Shown here one piece after another: positions 52,342-61,632 of a stretch of DNA of 64,000 nt. Source of the stretch: Sinobacterium caligoides (lineage in GTDB: Bacteria > Pseudomonadota > Gammaproteobacteria > Pseudomonadales > Sinobacteriaceae); the NCBI RefSeq assembly GCF_003752585.1, contig NZ_RKHR01000003.1:1054001-1118000 (forward strand), in the 5' to 3' direction. Within the stretch, counting starts at the first letter, position 1. Each line of letters starts with the position of its first letter. The translations under genes were made by a program, and so were the position numbers. The notes below the pieces were generated by a model, which had not been told where the DNA came from, searched no databases, and saw only the letters and a list, made by a program, of their open reading frames with translations.

Positions 52342-53187
52342 TTGAACCCGCCTGCCGTTGATATCGAAATCACCCTTGGTGTTACTGTGCTCACGACATT
52401 TGTTCTGATCTACAGCGCCGAACTGTTCTCTGGTCATATCCGCCGTGCACAACGACCGCTCCGGGATGCTGTGTTTTCACTGTTCGGTCTCATCGGGCAG
52501 CCGATGGTTTCCGGCGTAATCGTCGGCGGCATCGCTGGACACCTCGCCGCACAATGGTTCCCGAGCCATAGTAATAGCTTACAAGGTATTTCATTCTGGC
52601 TGCTCTGCCCGTTGCTCTTTGTCGGTATGGAGCTCGCCCATTACACCATACACCGCTACGCCCATGAATGGCGTTGGCTCTGGAAAATTCACCGCACTCA
52701 CCACAGCGGGCTCGACATGAATAGCGGTTTACTTTATCGCTACAACCTCTTTTGGATTTTCCTCCTGCCACAACCATGGGTCGGTGCCTTCGCCAGCTAC
52801 AGCGGCTGTTACGAATCCTTCGCCATCGCAGTATTTATCACTTACATCATCAATGTGTTGACTCATACCGCCTTCCGCTGGGACCTTTATCTCCGCACCA
52901 AGGCGCCGTGGAGTGAGCCGCTATGGTGGGTCCTTGAACGCACTATAACCCTGCCCGACACCCATCATGCGCACCACTCATACGGTCGCAATGCCCACCC
53001 TAATGGTAACTATGCTGTTAGCCTCTTCCTTTTTGATGTCGTTTTTGGCACCGCCAAGATCCCCAACACTCGCCAGAAGCTATTTGGCCTTCCTATCGCC
53101 CGCCGGCTGCATTGGGCCGAAGAAATATTTTGGCCTGTCGTACGTAAGCCTTTACTACCAAAAGCTGAGCCACCGCAGCAGAGTTGA
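52342..53187 (+). CDS. fatty acid hydroxylase/sterol desaturase superfamily membrane enzyme
   Basis: Di-iron membrane oxygenase, 281 aa, with about four to five membrane helices. Histidine motifs: HYTIHRYAHEW (HxxxH), KIHRTHHSG (HxxHH) and DTHHAHHSYGRN (HxxHH), with an extra His in NVLTHTAFRWD. The start is TTG 52342: a perfect AAGGAGGT (52329-52336) sits five bases upstream, whereas the open frame beginning at 52324 would put it inside the coding sequence. Substrate unknown. FKBP gene follows 21 bp later. Confidence 0.88.
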   Translation: MNPPAVDIEITLGVTVLTTFVLIYSAELFSGHIRRAQRPLRDAVFSLFGLIGQPMVSGVIVGGIAGHLAAQWFPSHSNSLQGISFWLLCPLLFVGMELAHYTIHRYAHEWRWLWKIHRTHHSGLDMNSGLLYRYNLFWIFLLPQPWVGAFASYSGCYESFAIAVFITYIINVLTHTAFRWDLYLRTKAPWSEPLWWVLERTITLPDTHHAHHSYGRNAHPNGNYAVSLFLFDVVFGTAKIPNTRQKLFGLPIARRLHWAEEIFWPVVRKPLLPKAEPPQQS

Positions 53188-53208
53188 TCGATACTCGCCT
53201 AGACTGTC

Positions 53209-53730
53209 ATGTTGACTTACAATGACAGTCTTCTCGATCATTATAGGCCGCTAACCTTGTCAAATATTCTCGCTGCTATCCTCGCGCTACTACTCATCGG
53301 CTGGGGCATCTACCGTGCCATCAACAACGCCAAAACAGCCGCTAATAACCTCGCTAAAGCACAGCAATTCCTGCGTGACAACGCAACACGCGAGGGGGTG
53401 TATAGCACTGACTCCGGGCTTCAATACCTCGTATTAACACGTGGCGACAGCCAACACCGCCCTATGGCTGATAGCCGAGTCACCGTACACTATCACGGCA
53501 CATTGAGTGACGGCACTGTCTTCGACAGTTCGATTCAACGTGGTGAGCCGATCAGCTTTACCCTCAACCAAGTGATCAAAGGCTGGACTGAAGGTTTGCA
53601 ACTGATGTCTCCCGGTGATAAGTACCGCTTATTTATCCCGCCCCAGCTCGCCTACGGTCGTCGTAGCATGGGAGCTATTGCCGCTAACTCAGCCCTCATC
53701 TTTGATGTTGAATTACTTTCCTACGAATAA
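53209..53730 (+). CDS. membrane-anchored FKBP-type peptidyl-prolyl isomerase
   Basis: 173 aa. One N-terminal membrane helix (LSNILAAILALLLIGWGIYRAI), a linker (AKAQQFLRDNATREGV) and a C-terminal FKBP domain: GLQYLVLTRGDSQHRP, VTVHYHGTLSDGTVFDSSIQRGEPISF, VIKGWTEGLQLMSPGDKYRLFIPPQLAYG. Key active-site residues (Tyr in VHYHG, Asp in VFDSS, Trp in KGWTEG) are present. It probably folds exported or membrane proteins in the periplasm. Likely in one transcript with the upstream hydroxylase gene. Confidence 0.9.
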   Translation: MLTYNDSLLDHYRPLTLSNILAAILALLLIGWGIYRAINNAKTAANNLAKAQQFLRDNATREGVYSTDSGLQYLVLTRGDSQHRPMADSRVTVHYHGTLSDGTVFDSSIQRGEPISFTLNQVIKGWTEGLQLMSPGDKYRLFIPPQLAYGRRSMGAIAANSALIFDVELLSYE

Positions 53731-53936
53731 AGCGACTTTTTTGCCTACCCCCCCAAAACTGGGGAAAGACAAAGGTACAGCATCCGGTAATAATTAGTCC
53801 CGTACTCACCGACAAGCAGGACGCTGGAATCGGTGTTTATTTGAGACGACGGCAAACCCAAAGCAAAGGATTGCAGGGCGTCGTTCTCGCTGATGCTGAA
53901 TAGCCTCCCCTTCCTAACTTGGCTGCTTTATCAGAT

Positions 53937-53972
53937 AAAAAACCCGCTAGTGGCACCTACTAGCGGGTTTTT
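53937..53972. terminator. bidirectional intrinsic terminator
   Basis: Stem AACCCGCTAGT / ACTAGCGGGTT with a 7-nt loop, with A and T runs on both sides. It serves the FKBP gene (plus) and the SDR gene (minus) which converge here. Confidence 0.95.
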
Positions 53973-54027
53973 CTGTATTTTCAGTTCCCTTAATCACCCC
54001 CTCAATCTGACAGCAACCTCAGCAAGC

Positions 54028-54798
54028 TTATAATTGAGGCAACGAATCGTTGACGGAACCAGCACTCCAGCCACCATCGGCGACAAACTCTGAGCCAGTA
54101 CTATAAGTCGCCTCATCCGATGCCAAGAAAATAGTCACATTGGCGACCTCATGCGATAAACCCACCCGAGGTAGCGCCTGTTTTGTATAGAACTCACTGG
54201 CCTGCTCCTCACTGATAAAATCAGCCCCATGCATCGCGGTATAAATACCACCGGGATGTACGCTGTTAACACGAATTCCATGTTTACCCATCTCGATCGC
54301 CGCCGACTTCGTCATACCGCGCACCGCCCACTTTGTTGAACTATAGGCGCACAGACTATTCTGAGACTGTAAACCATCGATCGAAGAGACATTAATGATG
54401 GAGCCGCCACCATTGGCCTTCATTGCCTCGAAAACGGACTGCATGCCTAGAAACACACCCAGCTGATTAATACTTACAATTTTCAAGAAGTCTTCTTCTG
54501 TCGTCTCCATGATAGTCTTGTGAAACAAAATTGCCGCATTGTTAACTAAGACATTCAAGCGACCTAAACGCTCAGCTACCGCTACAGCCTCTTCCCAGTC
54601 CCCTTTATTGGTCACATCGGTCTTCACAAACACCGCTACATCAGCACCGAGTTCTGCCGCGAGGGCCTGCCCTTCTGCCTCCAACACGTCAGCAATAACG
54701 ACCTTAGCCCCCTGCGCCACCAAACCGCGAACCGTCGCCTCACCCATACCGCGAGCACCACCTGTGACGATAGCTGTCTTACCTTCTAAACGACTCAT
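54028..54798 (-). CDS. short-chain dehydrogenase/reductase
   Basis: Cytoplasmic NAD(P)-dependent oxidoreductase, 256 aa. Cofactor motif TGGARGMGEA (residues about 12-21), NNAA motif in VLVNNAAILFHK, catalytic Ser in INVSSIDG and Tyr/Lys in YSSTKWA. It most resembles the hydroxysteroid-dehydrogenase-like classical SDRs (3-alpha/20-beta type). An acid (IADVLE) after the second strand suggests NAD(H). ATG 54796-54798 with AAAGGG eight bases upstream. Substrate not known. Confidence 0.88.
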   Translation of the reverse strand: MSRLEGKTAIVTGGARGMGEATVRGLVAQGAKVVIADVLEAEGQALAAELGADVAVFVKTDVTNKGDWEEAVAVAERLGRLNVLVNNAAILFHKTIMETTEEDFLKIVSINQLGVFLGMQSVFEAMKANGGGSIINVSSIDGLQSQNSLCAYSSTKWAVRGMTKSAAIEMGKHGIRVNSVHPGGIYTAMHGADFISEEQASEFYTKQALPRVGLSHEVANVTIFLASDEATYSTGSEFVADGGWSAGSVNDSLPQL

Positions 54799-55067
54799 GT
54801 TAATTACCCTTTTATGAAGACTGCGCGTCAAATTATTCACTTAACGCATACTGTTATAAATTATTTCAGCCTAACAAGTCACTTTAGTAAGCACTATTAA
54901 ACATGGCTGTGACGATTATTTTAACACTTTTACTAAGGACGAAAATGGGCTTTTAGTAGCATCAGCATTAAAGCTTAGCCTAAAGAGATGAGGCGGCGAC
55001 CGCTTTCAAAGTAACCCATTGAGGATATAAAATAGACAAAAAAGCAATAGCTTAAATTTAAAATAGC

Positions 55068-55841
55068 TCAACGATAAGAACAGAGTGCGGCAAAACGTTC
55101 GTCCAGCCCTGCTATTTGTTTTAGCGCCTGCTTATAGCTTCGCCGAAGATGTTTCTTCAAGTGACGCGTCGCCTCGGATGCCGGTATTTCTTTTAGTTGG
55201 CAGTATAAGGCCAGGGAGAAAACCACCTCATTCTCCGACAGCGTTGCCTGCCGATTAGCTGCGGCGTTATAGCAACTCCCGCAACCACCTCTGAATGTGT
55301 AGGCCGAATTGGCAAACATGACGCCAAATCCCATAAACACCGCTAACACCTCTGTCGCCTCAAGAAAATAATCCTTTCCCCCGGGTGGCAGCTGCCCCGA
55401 CTGCGCCACCAAATGCTGAGCTAATAAGTGAGCATAGTTAGATGACATATCTTCAGCTTTCAAGGTTTGCTGAGGGTTATAACTGACATAGAGAGGGATA
55501 TCGCTATGCAGAGCTGGCAACGCCGCTGACACAGAATCACGCTGCACCTGCAGCAGGTTCAGCGACTGCGCGGGGGTATTCTGAAATAGCTCGGGGGCCT
55601 GCAACTGCACGGGCCAATGCTGTAAGCCACTGTAGCGTAATGTATGCTGAAAAATATTTTCTGCCTTTTCATGCACACTACTTACCCTGCCAGCAAAGAA
55701 CTCATTGGTCGGCTGAACCAACCGGCTGCGAGTAAAAAACTCCCTGCTATCAAAGTTCTTGAGTGCCCAATCGAATGTACTAAAAATCCACTCAGCACTC
55801 TGTTCCGCTAGCAACGGTTGCGTCTTTAAAAGTCCAAACAT
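55068..55841 (-). CDS. conserved hypothetical protein
   Basis: Not recognised. 257 aa, soluble, no signal peptide. Notable parts: an N-terminal helix-rich half (PLLAEQSAEWIFSTFDWALKNF), a Phe/Gly-rich stretch (VLAVFMGFGVMFANSAYTFRGGCGSCYNA) with a CGSC cysteine pair, and a basic C-terminus (RHLKKHLRRSYKQAL). The cysteine pair could bind metal or be redox-active. ATG 55839-55841 used; a GTG six codons upstream is possible. Stands alone. Confidence 0.6.
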   Translation of the reverse strand: MFGLLKTQPLLAEQSAEWIFSTFDWALKNFDSREFFTRSRLVQPTNEFFAGRVSSVHEKAENIFQHTLRYSGLQHWPVQLQAPELFQNTPAQSLNLLQVQRDSVSAALPALHSDIPLYVSYNPQQTLKAEDMSSNYAHLLAQHLVAQSGQLPPGGKDYFLEATEVLAVFMGFGVMFANSAYTFRGGCGSCYNAAANRQATLSENEVVFSLALYCQLKEIPASEATRHLKKHLRRSYKQALKQIAGLDERFAALCSYR

Positions 55842-56024
55842 AGTTTCTTTGCCAATCACTCATCCTGTCAATATGCTACTAGCTTAACAAACTGACTCAA
55901 CCGAGGGCTATCGACTTCTTGGCAAGTTTACTGGTCATCAGCTCCACGACACAACGTCGCTAAACACTAGAGGCGGGGCACTCATGTTACAATGCCGTTT
56001 TCTATTCGACAGTGAGCAACGAGC

Positions 56025-56342
56025 ATGAAACAGCCCTCATCGACGGCGAGCCAAGAGGCCGCCGAAAAAATCACTCGCGCCACACAGCGCCCCGGTCAGA
56101 CCAAGGCGCAGAGTAAACTCATCGCCCAGGGTATTGAAAAGGGTATTGCCGAATACAAAAAACAACAGAAGGCTAAAGCCAGAGAAAAAGATAGGCAACG
56201 TAAACAAGTATTAAAAGCGAAGGCGAGTCAGGGCAACGACGATGTGGTCGAAGAAGCACCGATAAGCCGCTCGTCCGCTCCACTCGCTTGGGGACTGCTT
56301 GCCTGTAGCTGGCTGGGCTTCGCCCTCGTCTACTTCCTCTAA
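56025..56342 (+). CDS. DUF2956 protein
   Basis: 105 aa. Lys/Gln/Arg-rich helical body (QEAAEKITRATQRPGQTKAQ, KLIAQGIEKGIAEYKKQQKAKAREKDR) and one C-terminal membrane helix (APLAWGLLACSWLGFALVYFL) ending the protein, so the basic part is probably cytoplasmic. The sequence matches the DUF2956 family of gammaproteobacteria; function unknown. An 11-bp inverted repeat follows directly. Confidence 0.85.
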   Translation: MKQPSSTASQEAAEKITRATQRPGQTKAQSKLIAQGIEKGIAEYKKQQKAKAREKDRQRKQVLKAKASQGNDDVVEEAPISRSSAPLAWGLLACSWLGFALVYFL

Positions 56343-56344
56343 TT

Positions 56345-56377
56345 ACCACGGCTGACAGTGCTATCCTCAGCCGTGGT
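56345..56377. terminator. perfect 11-bp inverted repeat, probable terminator
   Basis: ACCACGGCTGA / TCAGCCGTGGT with an 11-nt loop, between the convergent DUF2956 and P450 genes. There is no T-run on either side, so its strength as a terminator is uncertain. Confidence 0.7.
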
Positions 56378-56418
56378 GCAAGCACCAAACTTGCTAAGGT
56401 GTAGCTTACTTTCTTACA

Positions 56419-57669
56419 CTAGACATTCGTTTTCAACATCAGTTTTTTCAGTGCGATACTGTTATGGTTACTGCTGTCGCGCTCTGGCTCCTCAGCTAAC
56501 TCGATATTAGGGAAGCGCTCGAATAGCTTAGTGATGGTGAGAAACAATTGACGCTTGGCCATTGCTGCCCCGATGCAGTAACGAGGACCATAGCCAAATT
56601 GCACGTCAGGATCGAAGTTACGCTTAACATCCAATACTTCAGGGTTAGGATACTTAACAGGGTCCATTCTGCAGAGGTGCGGCATCAATAACACCAGCTG
56701 TCCTTTACGCACCCGCTGGCCCAGCACATCCATATCTTCTGGCGCATAGCGGGCAAAGCCCATCTTCGAGTTGAGACTCCAGCGCATTATTTCGCTAAAG
56801 GCGTTAGAAAAGGTTTCAGCTGACTCGAGAGCTGGTTGGCGCTGATCAGGATGCTTAGTCAGCGCATACACCGACCACTGCTGTGCCATCAACGTCGTAT
56901 CGGCACCGGCACCAATCAACGCTAGTACAAGCGTGATAATATCCCACTCAGTAAACTTCTCATTCTTTGCCTCAATATCCAGCATGGTGCTCAAGAAGTC
57001 ATCCTGCTGAGGCGACTGGCGACGCTCCTCGATCACCACCTTAATCATATCGATGCCACGATTACACTGCTGGCGAACCTCTTCTCGCCTCTCCTCGGAG
57101 ATAGTCGGGTTCCAGGTCTCCGTAAAGTTCTCTAACAGCGGCTTAATCTCATCCCAGTACTTCTCCGGTACACCGATTAAACGCGTAATAGTGATAAAGG
57201 GAATATGTTCGGCCACCTCAGTAATATAATCAAAACTCTTCGGGCTGCCCATCGCATCAAATAGCTTATCAATATCAGGCTCAATACGACGCTGAATTTC
57301 ATCGACAACATTACGCGAAAAAGCCGGAGAAACCACCTTACGAATCAGGCGATGATGGTCGTGGTCGCTAACAAGACTATGGCCGATCAGCGCCTTTTCG
57401 AAGTTACCCCAATCATCTTCATGAGGTCGCGGCGGTGCGAACTCCCAATCATAGAAATCTGAGGAGAGGTACTCTTTACGCCAACACTCCATGATGTCGC
57501 CAATATCCGTCATCACCCAGGCCTGCCACGGCTCATAAAAGACGAAAGGCCCCCTCTCCATCAGCGCCATACACTGTTTAATCGGGTTGTTACAGTATTC
57601 ATCCGAAGAGGGGTCAAAAACCTCCTCTAGCTTGGGCAGTTGTTCTAGTACCGCGTCGTCCGTACTCAT
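56419..57669 (-). CDS. cytochrome P450
   Basis: Soluble bacterial P450 monooxygenase, 416 aa. I-helix LIGAGADTTLMAQQ (acid-Thr pair), K-helix ExxR in SEIMRWSLN, and the heme-binding loop FGYGPRYCIGAAMAKRQL with the thiolate C365. The B/C region has HDHHRLIRKVVSPAFSR. Substrate unknown. Electron partners (ferredoxin, ferredoxin reductase) are not adjacent, so they must come from elsewhere. Nothing around (SDR 1.6 kb away, CstA upstream) shows a pathway. ATG with AGGTATAGG nearby. Confidence 0.93.
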   Translation of the reverse strand: MSTDDAVLEQLPKLEEVFDPSSDEYCNNPIKQCMALMERGPFVFYEPWQAWVMTDIGDIMECWRKEYLSSDFYDWEFAPPRPHEDDWGNFEKALIGHSLVSDHDHHRLIRKVVSPAFSRNVVDEIQRRIEPDIDKLFDAMGSPKSFDYITEVAEHIPFITITRLIGVPEKYWDEIKPLLENFTETWNPTISEERREEVRQQCNRGIDMIKVVIEERRQSPQQDDFLSTMLDIEAKNEKFTEWDIITLVLALIGAGADTTLMAQQWSVYALTKHPDQRQPALESAETFSNAFSEIMRWSLNSKMGFARYAPEDMDVLGQRVRKGQLVLLMPHLCRMDPVKYPNPEVLDVKRNFDPDVQFGYGPRYCIGAAMAKRQLFLTITKLFERFPNIELAEEPERDSSNHNSIALKKLMLKTNV

Positions 57670-57904
57670 AGCCTATACCTTGTTATTTTTATAGGGGCCT
57701 AACCATCGTAGTTAAGTCTCCGTGGGCAGCATGCCGTTACTGTCAATATACGGAAAAAATCCCCTTTGACTAGCACCGTCGAGCATTTCTATTCCCCCGT
57801 TAAGGCGACCCCTCAGCAACGCCATGGCCGAACGTACAACTCACCAACCATGCTGAATCTTCGGTAACGACCAACCGTCAATGAGTTACCTGCGCTCTTT
57901 CGCT

Positions 57905-59383
57905 CTAACTAGCCCCCAACTCAGAGTCGTCACGGGATTTGTAACGACGGTCGACAAGCACCATAAACAGTAACGTCACCACGCCAATCAGCACACCCAC
58001 CGGTTTTGTCCACTCGATCGGCATACCAAAGCCGATACTGGCGTTAAGAATATACGATAACGTGACACTGGTGCCAATGCAGGCCGGTATACTCACTATC
58101 CAATGGAACGTACCCCGGTCGAGTAAAAACTTCGTCGCCAGCCACAGCACACTGGTGGAAAGCAGCATATTGGAGAAGGCGAAGTAGCGCCAGATCAACG
58201 AGAAATCGATGAAGGTAATCAAGTAGGCGATAAAGAGTATCGGCACCGCAAGCATCAACCGATGCCCCATCGATTGCGAGATATTAAACGCATCGACAAG
58301 GGTCAAGCGCAGAGAGCGAAACGCCGTATCACCGGAGGTGATAGGAAACACTGCGACGGCGATAATAGCCATAATGCCACCAAAAACACCCAGGTAGCCC
58401 GTCGCCACATGATTGACCACGAGACCAGGCCCCCCCTGGTCGAGCAGAGCCTTGAGCTCGACATAACCGCCAGGGAAGGCGGCTATACCGGCCAGCGCCC
58501 AGACACAGGCGACAACCCCCTCGGACATCATCGCACCGTAATACACCGGGCGAACGTATTTTTCGTTAGTCAGGCAGCGCGCCATGATCGGCGCTTGCGT
58601 GGAGTGGAAACCACTAATTGCACCGCAGGTAATTGTCATAAAGAGCAGCGGCCAAACCGGTAAACCATCAGGGTTCGGCTCGAGCAAGACATGATGGCCG
58701 TGTTCAAAATAGGCGAACAGATCACCCCATACTGGCAGATGCGGTGCCTCCACTAATAACGCCACCGCGATTGAGGTCGTCATCACAATCATTAATAGAC
58801 CGAACAGCGGGTAGAGCTTAGTAATAATTTTATCGATCGGTAACAGTGTCGCCAGAAAGTAATAAGCTAGGATTGCCAGTACCCAAAAGGTATTACTCGC
58901 AAGCGGAGTGCCCTCAAAATACTCTAAATTACTCAGCAAGCCCGCCGGACTCATGATGAACACCACACCGACAAAGAACAGTAGCATAGCGGTGAACAGC
59001 AGCATCACGCCCTTGAAGTAGACGTTAAAGTATTTATCAGCGATCTCCGGTAGGCTTTTGCCATCATCTTTGATACTCAGCACGCCGGAAAAATAATCGT
59101 GTACCGCGCCACCAAAAACATTACCAAAAATAATCCACACTAACGCCACCGGGCCGTAAAGGGCTCCTAAAATAGGGCCAAAGATAGGCCCCACACCGGC
59201 AATGTTAAGGAACTGAATCAGATACGCTTTCACCGGGTGTACCGCCACATAGTCGACCCCCTCCTCAAAACGAGCCTGCGGTGTCTGCACAGTAGGGTCA
59301 ATCCCCGCCTGCTTTTCAATAAACGGGCTATAGAACTTATAACCGAGAAATAGGATGGCGAGACAGACGAAGAATATAATCAT
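57905..59383 (-). CDS. CstA family (carbon starvation / pyruvate-peptide) transporter
   Basis: Inner-membrane transporter, 492 aa, about 13 helices. Family marks: FLNIAGVGPIFGPILGALYGPVALVWIIFGNVFGGAVHDYF (proline/glycine-rich core), FHSTQAPIMARCL and FPITSGDTAFRSLRLTL. It is shorter than E. coli CstA (701 aa) and closer to the compact members of the family. Known relatives take up pyruvate or peptides. ATG 59381-59383 with only a weak AAGAAA upstream. Stands alone, and no LytS/YehU-type regulator is visible. Confidence 0.9.
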   Translation of the reverse strand: MIIFFVCLAILFLGYKFYSPFIEKQAGIDPTVQTPQARFEEGVDYVAVHPVKAYLIQFLNIAGVGPIFGPILGALYGPVALVWIIFGNVFGGAVHDYFSGVLSIKDDGKSLPEIADKYFNVYFKGVMLLFTAMLLFFVGVVFIMSPAGLLSNLEYFEGTPLASNTFWVLAILAYYFLATLLPIDKIITKLYPLFGLLMIVMTTSIAVALLVEAPHLPVWGDLFAYFEHGHHVLLEPNPDGLPVWPLLFMTITCGAISGFHSTQAPIMARCLTNEKYVRPVYYGAMMSEGVVACVWALAGIAAFPGGYVELKALLDQGGPGLVVNHVATGYLGVFGGIMAIIAVAVFPITSGDTAFRSLRLTLVDAFNISQSMGHRLMLAVPILFIAYLITFIDFSLIWRYFAFSNMLLSTSVLWLATKFLLDRGTFHWIVSIPACIGTSVTLSYILNASIGFGMPIEWTKPVGVLIGVVTLLFMVLVDRRYKSRDDSELGAS

Positions 59384-59530
59384 AATGGTTTTTTCTTGCG
59401 GCGGAATTGGGCTGTTACGATGCAGGAAAACAACGCAATCAATACCTACGCTATTCTCTCCTCTCCATTATTGTATAGACCGTTTTCGCACTGTTGTCGC
59501 CTTGCCGACGATAGCGGAAGGCGACCAAGC

Positions 59531-59563
59531 AAAAAAAACCACCGCTCAAAGCGGTGGCTTTTT
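59531..59563 (-). terminator. intrinsic terminator of the ompA-Ig operon
   Basis: Stem CCACCGCT / AGCGGTGG with a 3-nt loop and, on the minus strand, eight T residues following. It is 75 bp downstream of the Ig-like lipoprotein stop. Confidence 0.93.
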
Positions 59564-59637
59564 CAGCTAAAACAAATAAAGTTCAGCACAGCTGTAGCGA
59601 TAATACTGCTTCTGCATCATTTCAGCAGAGTCACATA

Positions 59638-61632
59638 CTACTCAACCTTAACGGAGACATGTCCATTCTTGCCATCAAAGAGAATGTTCACATCGACGCT
59701 ACCCGGAGCGATAGCGGTTGCCAGCCCCTCTTCACCGGGCTGATCGGAAAACCTCAATAGGCCTGCAGGGTTATCCATGAATTTCGCTACCGCCGTGCAG
59801 TCGTAAGTGCTGGTACCATTGGTCAAGTGCAGTAAACAAGAACACTGCGTGGTTTCACCGACAGCAACCGTAGATGGCGAGCAGCTCGGCGTCACATAGC
59901 TACCCGGAATATGGGTGACCGTCAGTTGAGTCGAATCATTCATCGGGCCATAGTCAGCGCTAATTGTCGCCTCACCGGAGGTTTTGCTATAAGCCTCACC
60001 TTCATGACCAGTGACATTACTGATAGTTGCCACGGTACCATCGGTATCGCTCCTGGCTGACCAAACGACGAGATCGGTGATATCGGCCTCAGTATTGTTA
60101 TCGTAGTGGCCCGTAGCCTTGTAGTTAAAGGTAATCTGTACGGGTATATGAATGTCAACGGGGCTAATCGTCAACGACACTAAACTCGGTTGATCAACAA
60201 TTAACTCTGCATCATCGCTCAGACCGAGAAAACTTGCCGTAATCGTCGACGAGCCGGCACTAATAGCATGCACCACACCATAGTCACGCGTATCGATAAT
60301 TGCAGCATCCTCATCACCACTAGTCCATTGCACCACCTGGGTAATATCTTGGCTGGTGCCATCAGAGAAATGGCCGGTGGCAGTATATGCTTGTCGACGT
60401 TTTTCAGGTACTTCCGCCGTCTCTGGCAACACGGTAATACTCTCTAAGCTAGGTGCTCTCACCATCGATGTCACGGTATCACTCTGTCCATCGAGGGCCG
60501 CAGTAATTTGAGTCTCACCTGCATTCACCGCATAAGCCTGACCACCATTGGCACCGTTGGCCGTAATCGTTCCAACCTCTGGCTTAGATGATGACCAGAT
60601 CACCTGGGTCGTGATGTCATCAGTGCTGCCATCATTATACTCCCCCATGGCGACGAAATGACCATAGGTACCGCGAACGACGTCGACATCATCCGGGCTC
60701 ACGGTGATGTCTGTTAACTCCAGTGCGTTAACGGTTAGTGCAGCGGTGGCTGCAATACTCTGGTCGGCATACGCTAGTAGCGCCTTGACCTCTGTCTCCC
60801 CCGTATTCAAGGCACGTAAGCCTCCCTTAAAAGCGGCATCGTTACTGATCTCGGCTATGCTGTCCGACGCAACCGACCAAGTAACATCATTGGTAACATC
60901 AACCTTATGCACCGGCGTGGTGTCTAGTAAGATGCTAGCGTGATACCGCTGCTGAGTATGATTGACCATCTCGTTAGGGTTGGGAGCGATTTCCATCGAC
61001 GTCACCGCGGCGTCGGAGACAACAATCTCGCCACTGCCAGACAGGCCGCTGAAGTCCGCTGTAATATCGACCGGCCCGCCCTCGGCAACGCCAGTAACCA
61101 GACCTGTCACAGCATCTACGTCAGCAAGGCTGCTATCCTCCGATTGCCAGCTGGCATCATTGGTGATGTCTTGATTGCTGCCATCAGAGAAGTTCAGCGT
61201 CGCGTGATACTGTCGAGTTAACCCCACCAACGTTATTGCCTCGGACGGAAGTACGGTAATCGAGACCATCGGCTTATCGACGACCTGCAACTGTACGCTG
61301 CTGCTTAAGCCGTCAAGCTCAGCCGTCACCTCGACAGCCCCCTCAGATACACCAGTGGCCACACCGTTACTGTCGATACTGGCTAGCTGCTTATCACTGC
61401 TACTCCAATCTACAGTATCCGTGACATCACTCTGGCGGCCATCTTTCTCCACCATAATTGCTTGATAACGCAGTGTCGTCTCTACGTTGATAGTCGCCTG
61501 CAGTGGCGTAACCATCAGTTGCTTACCCTCTATCGGGTCATCATTGATATACAGCGCATCGTCTTTCGAACAGCCGCCAAGCAGCAGCAACGCCACCACC
61601 ACCAAGGCACTACTAATTAACCTTGTCTTCAT
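59638..61632 (-). CDS. lipoprotein with seven Ig-like (Big_2-type) repeats
   Basis: 664 aa. Lipoprotein signal (VALLLLGGCSKDD, Cys21). Seven tandem repeats of about 85-95 residues follow, each with a pattern V-x-P ... Y-x-A ... FSDGSxxDIT ... W-x-S ... G-x-A-x-G ... ITA. Examples: ITVLPSEAITLVGLTRQYHA, ITVSPDDVDVVRGTYGHFVA and LTISPVDIHIPVQITFNYKA. The last (SYVTPSCSPSTVAVGETTQCS) has four cysteines and may be disulfide-bonded. Such repeats serve in adhesion or surface scaffolds. Its start overlaps the ompA stop by one base (TAATG), so translation is coupled. Confidence 0.9.
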   Translation of the reverse strand: MKTRLISSALVVVALLLLGGCSKDDALYINDDPIEGKQLMVTPLQATINVETTLRYQAIMVEKDGRQSDVTDTVDWSSSDKQLASIDSNGVATGVSEGAVEVTAELDGLSSSVQLQVVDKPMVSITVLPSEAITLVGLTRQYHATLNFSDGSNQDITNDASWQSEDSSLADVDAVTGLVTGVAEGGPVDITADFSGLSGSGEIVVSDAAVTSMEIAPNPNEMVNHTQQRYHASILLDTTPVHKVDVTNDVTWSVASDSIAEISNDAAFKGGLRALNTGETEVKALLAYADQSIAATAALTVNALELTDITVSPDDVDVVRGTYGHFVAMGEYNDGSTDDITTQVIWSSSKPEVGTITANGANGGQAYAVNAGETQITAALDGQSDTVTSMVRAPSLESITVLPETAEVPEKRRQAYTATGHFSDGTSQDITQVVQWTSGDEDAAIIDTRDYGVVHAISAGSSTITASFLGLSDDAELIVDQPSLVSLTISPVDIHIPVQITFNYKATGHYDNNTEADITDLVVWSARSDTDGTVATISNVTGHEGEAYSKTSGEATISADYGPMNDSTQLTVTHIPGSYVTPSCSPSTVAVGETTQCSCLLHLTNGTSTYDCTAVAKFMDNPAGLLRFSDQPGEEGLATAIAPGSVDVNILFDGKNGHVSVKVE

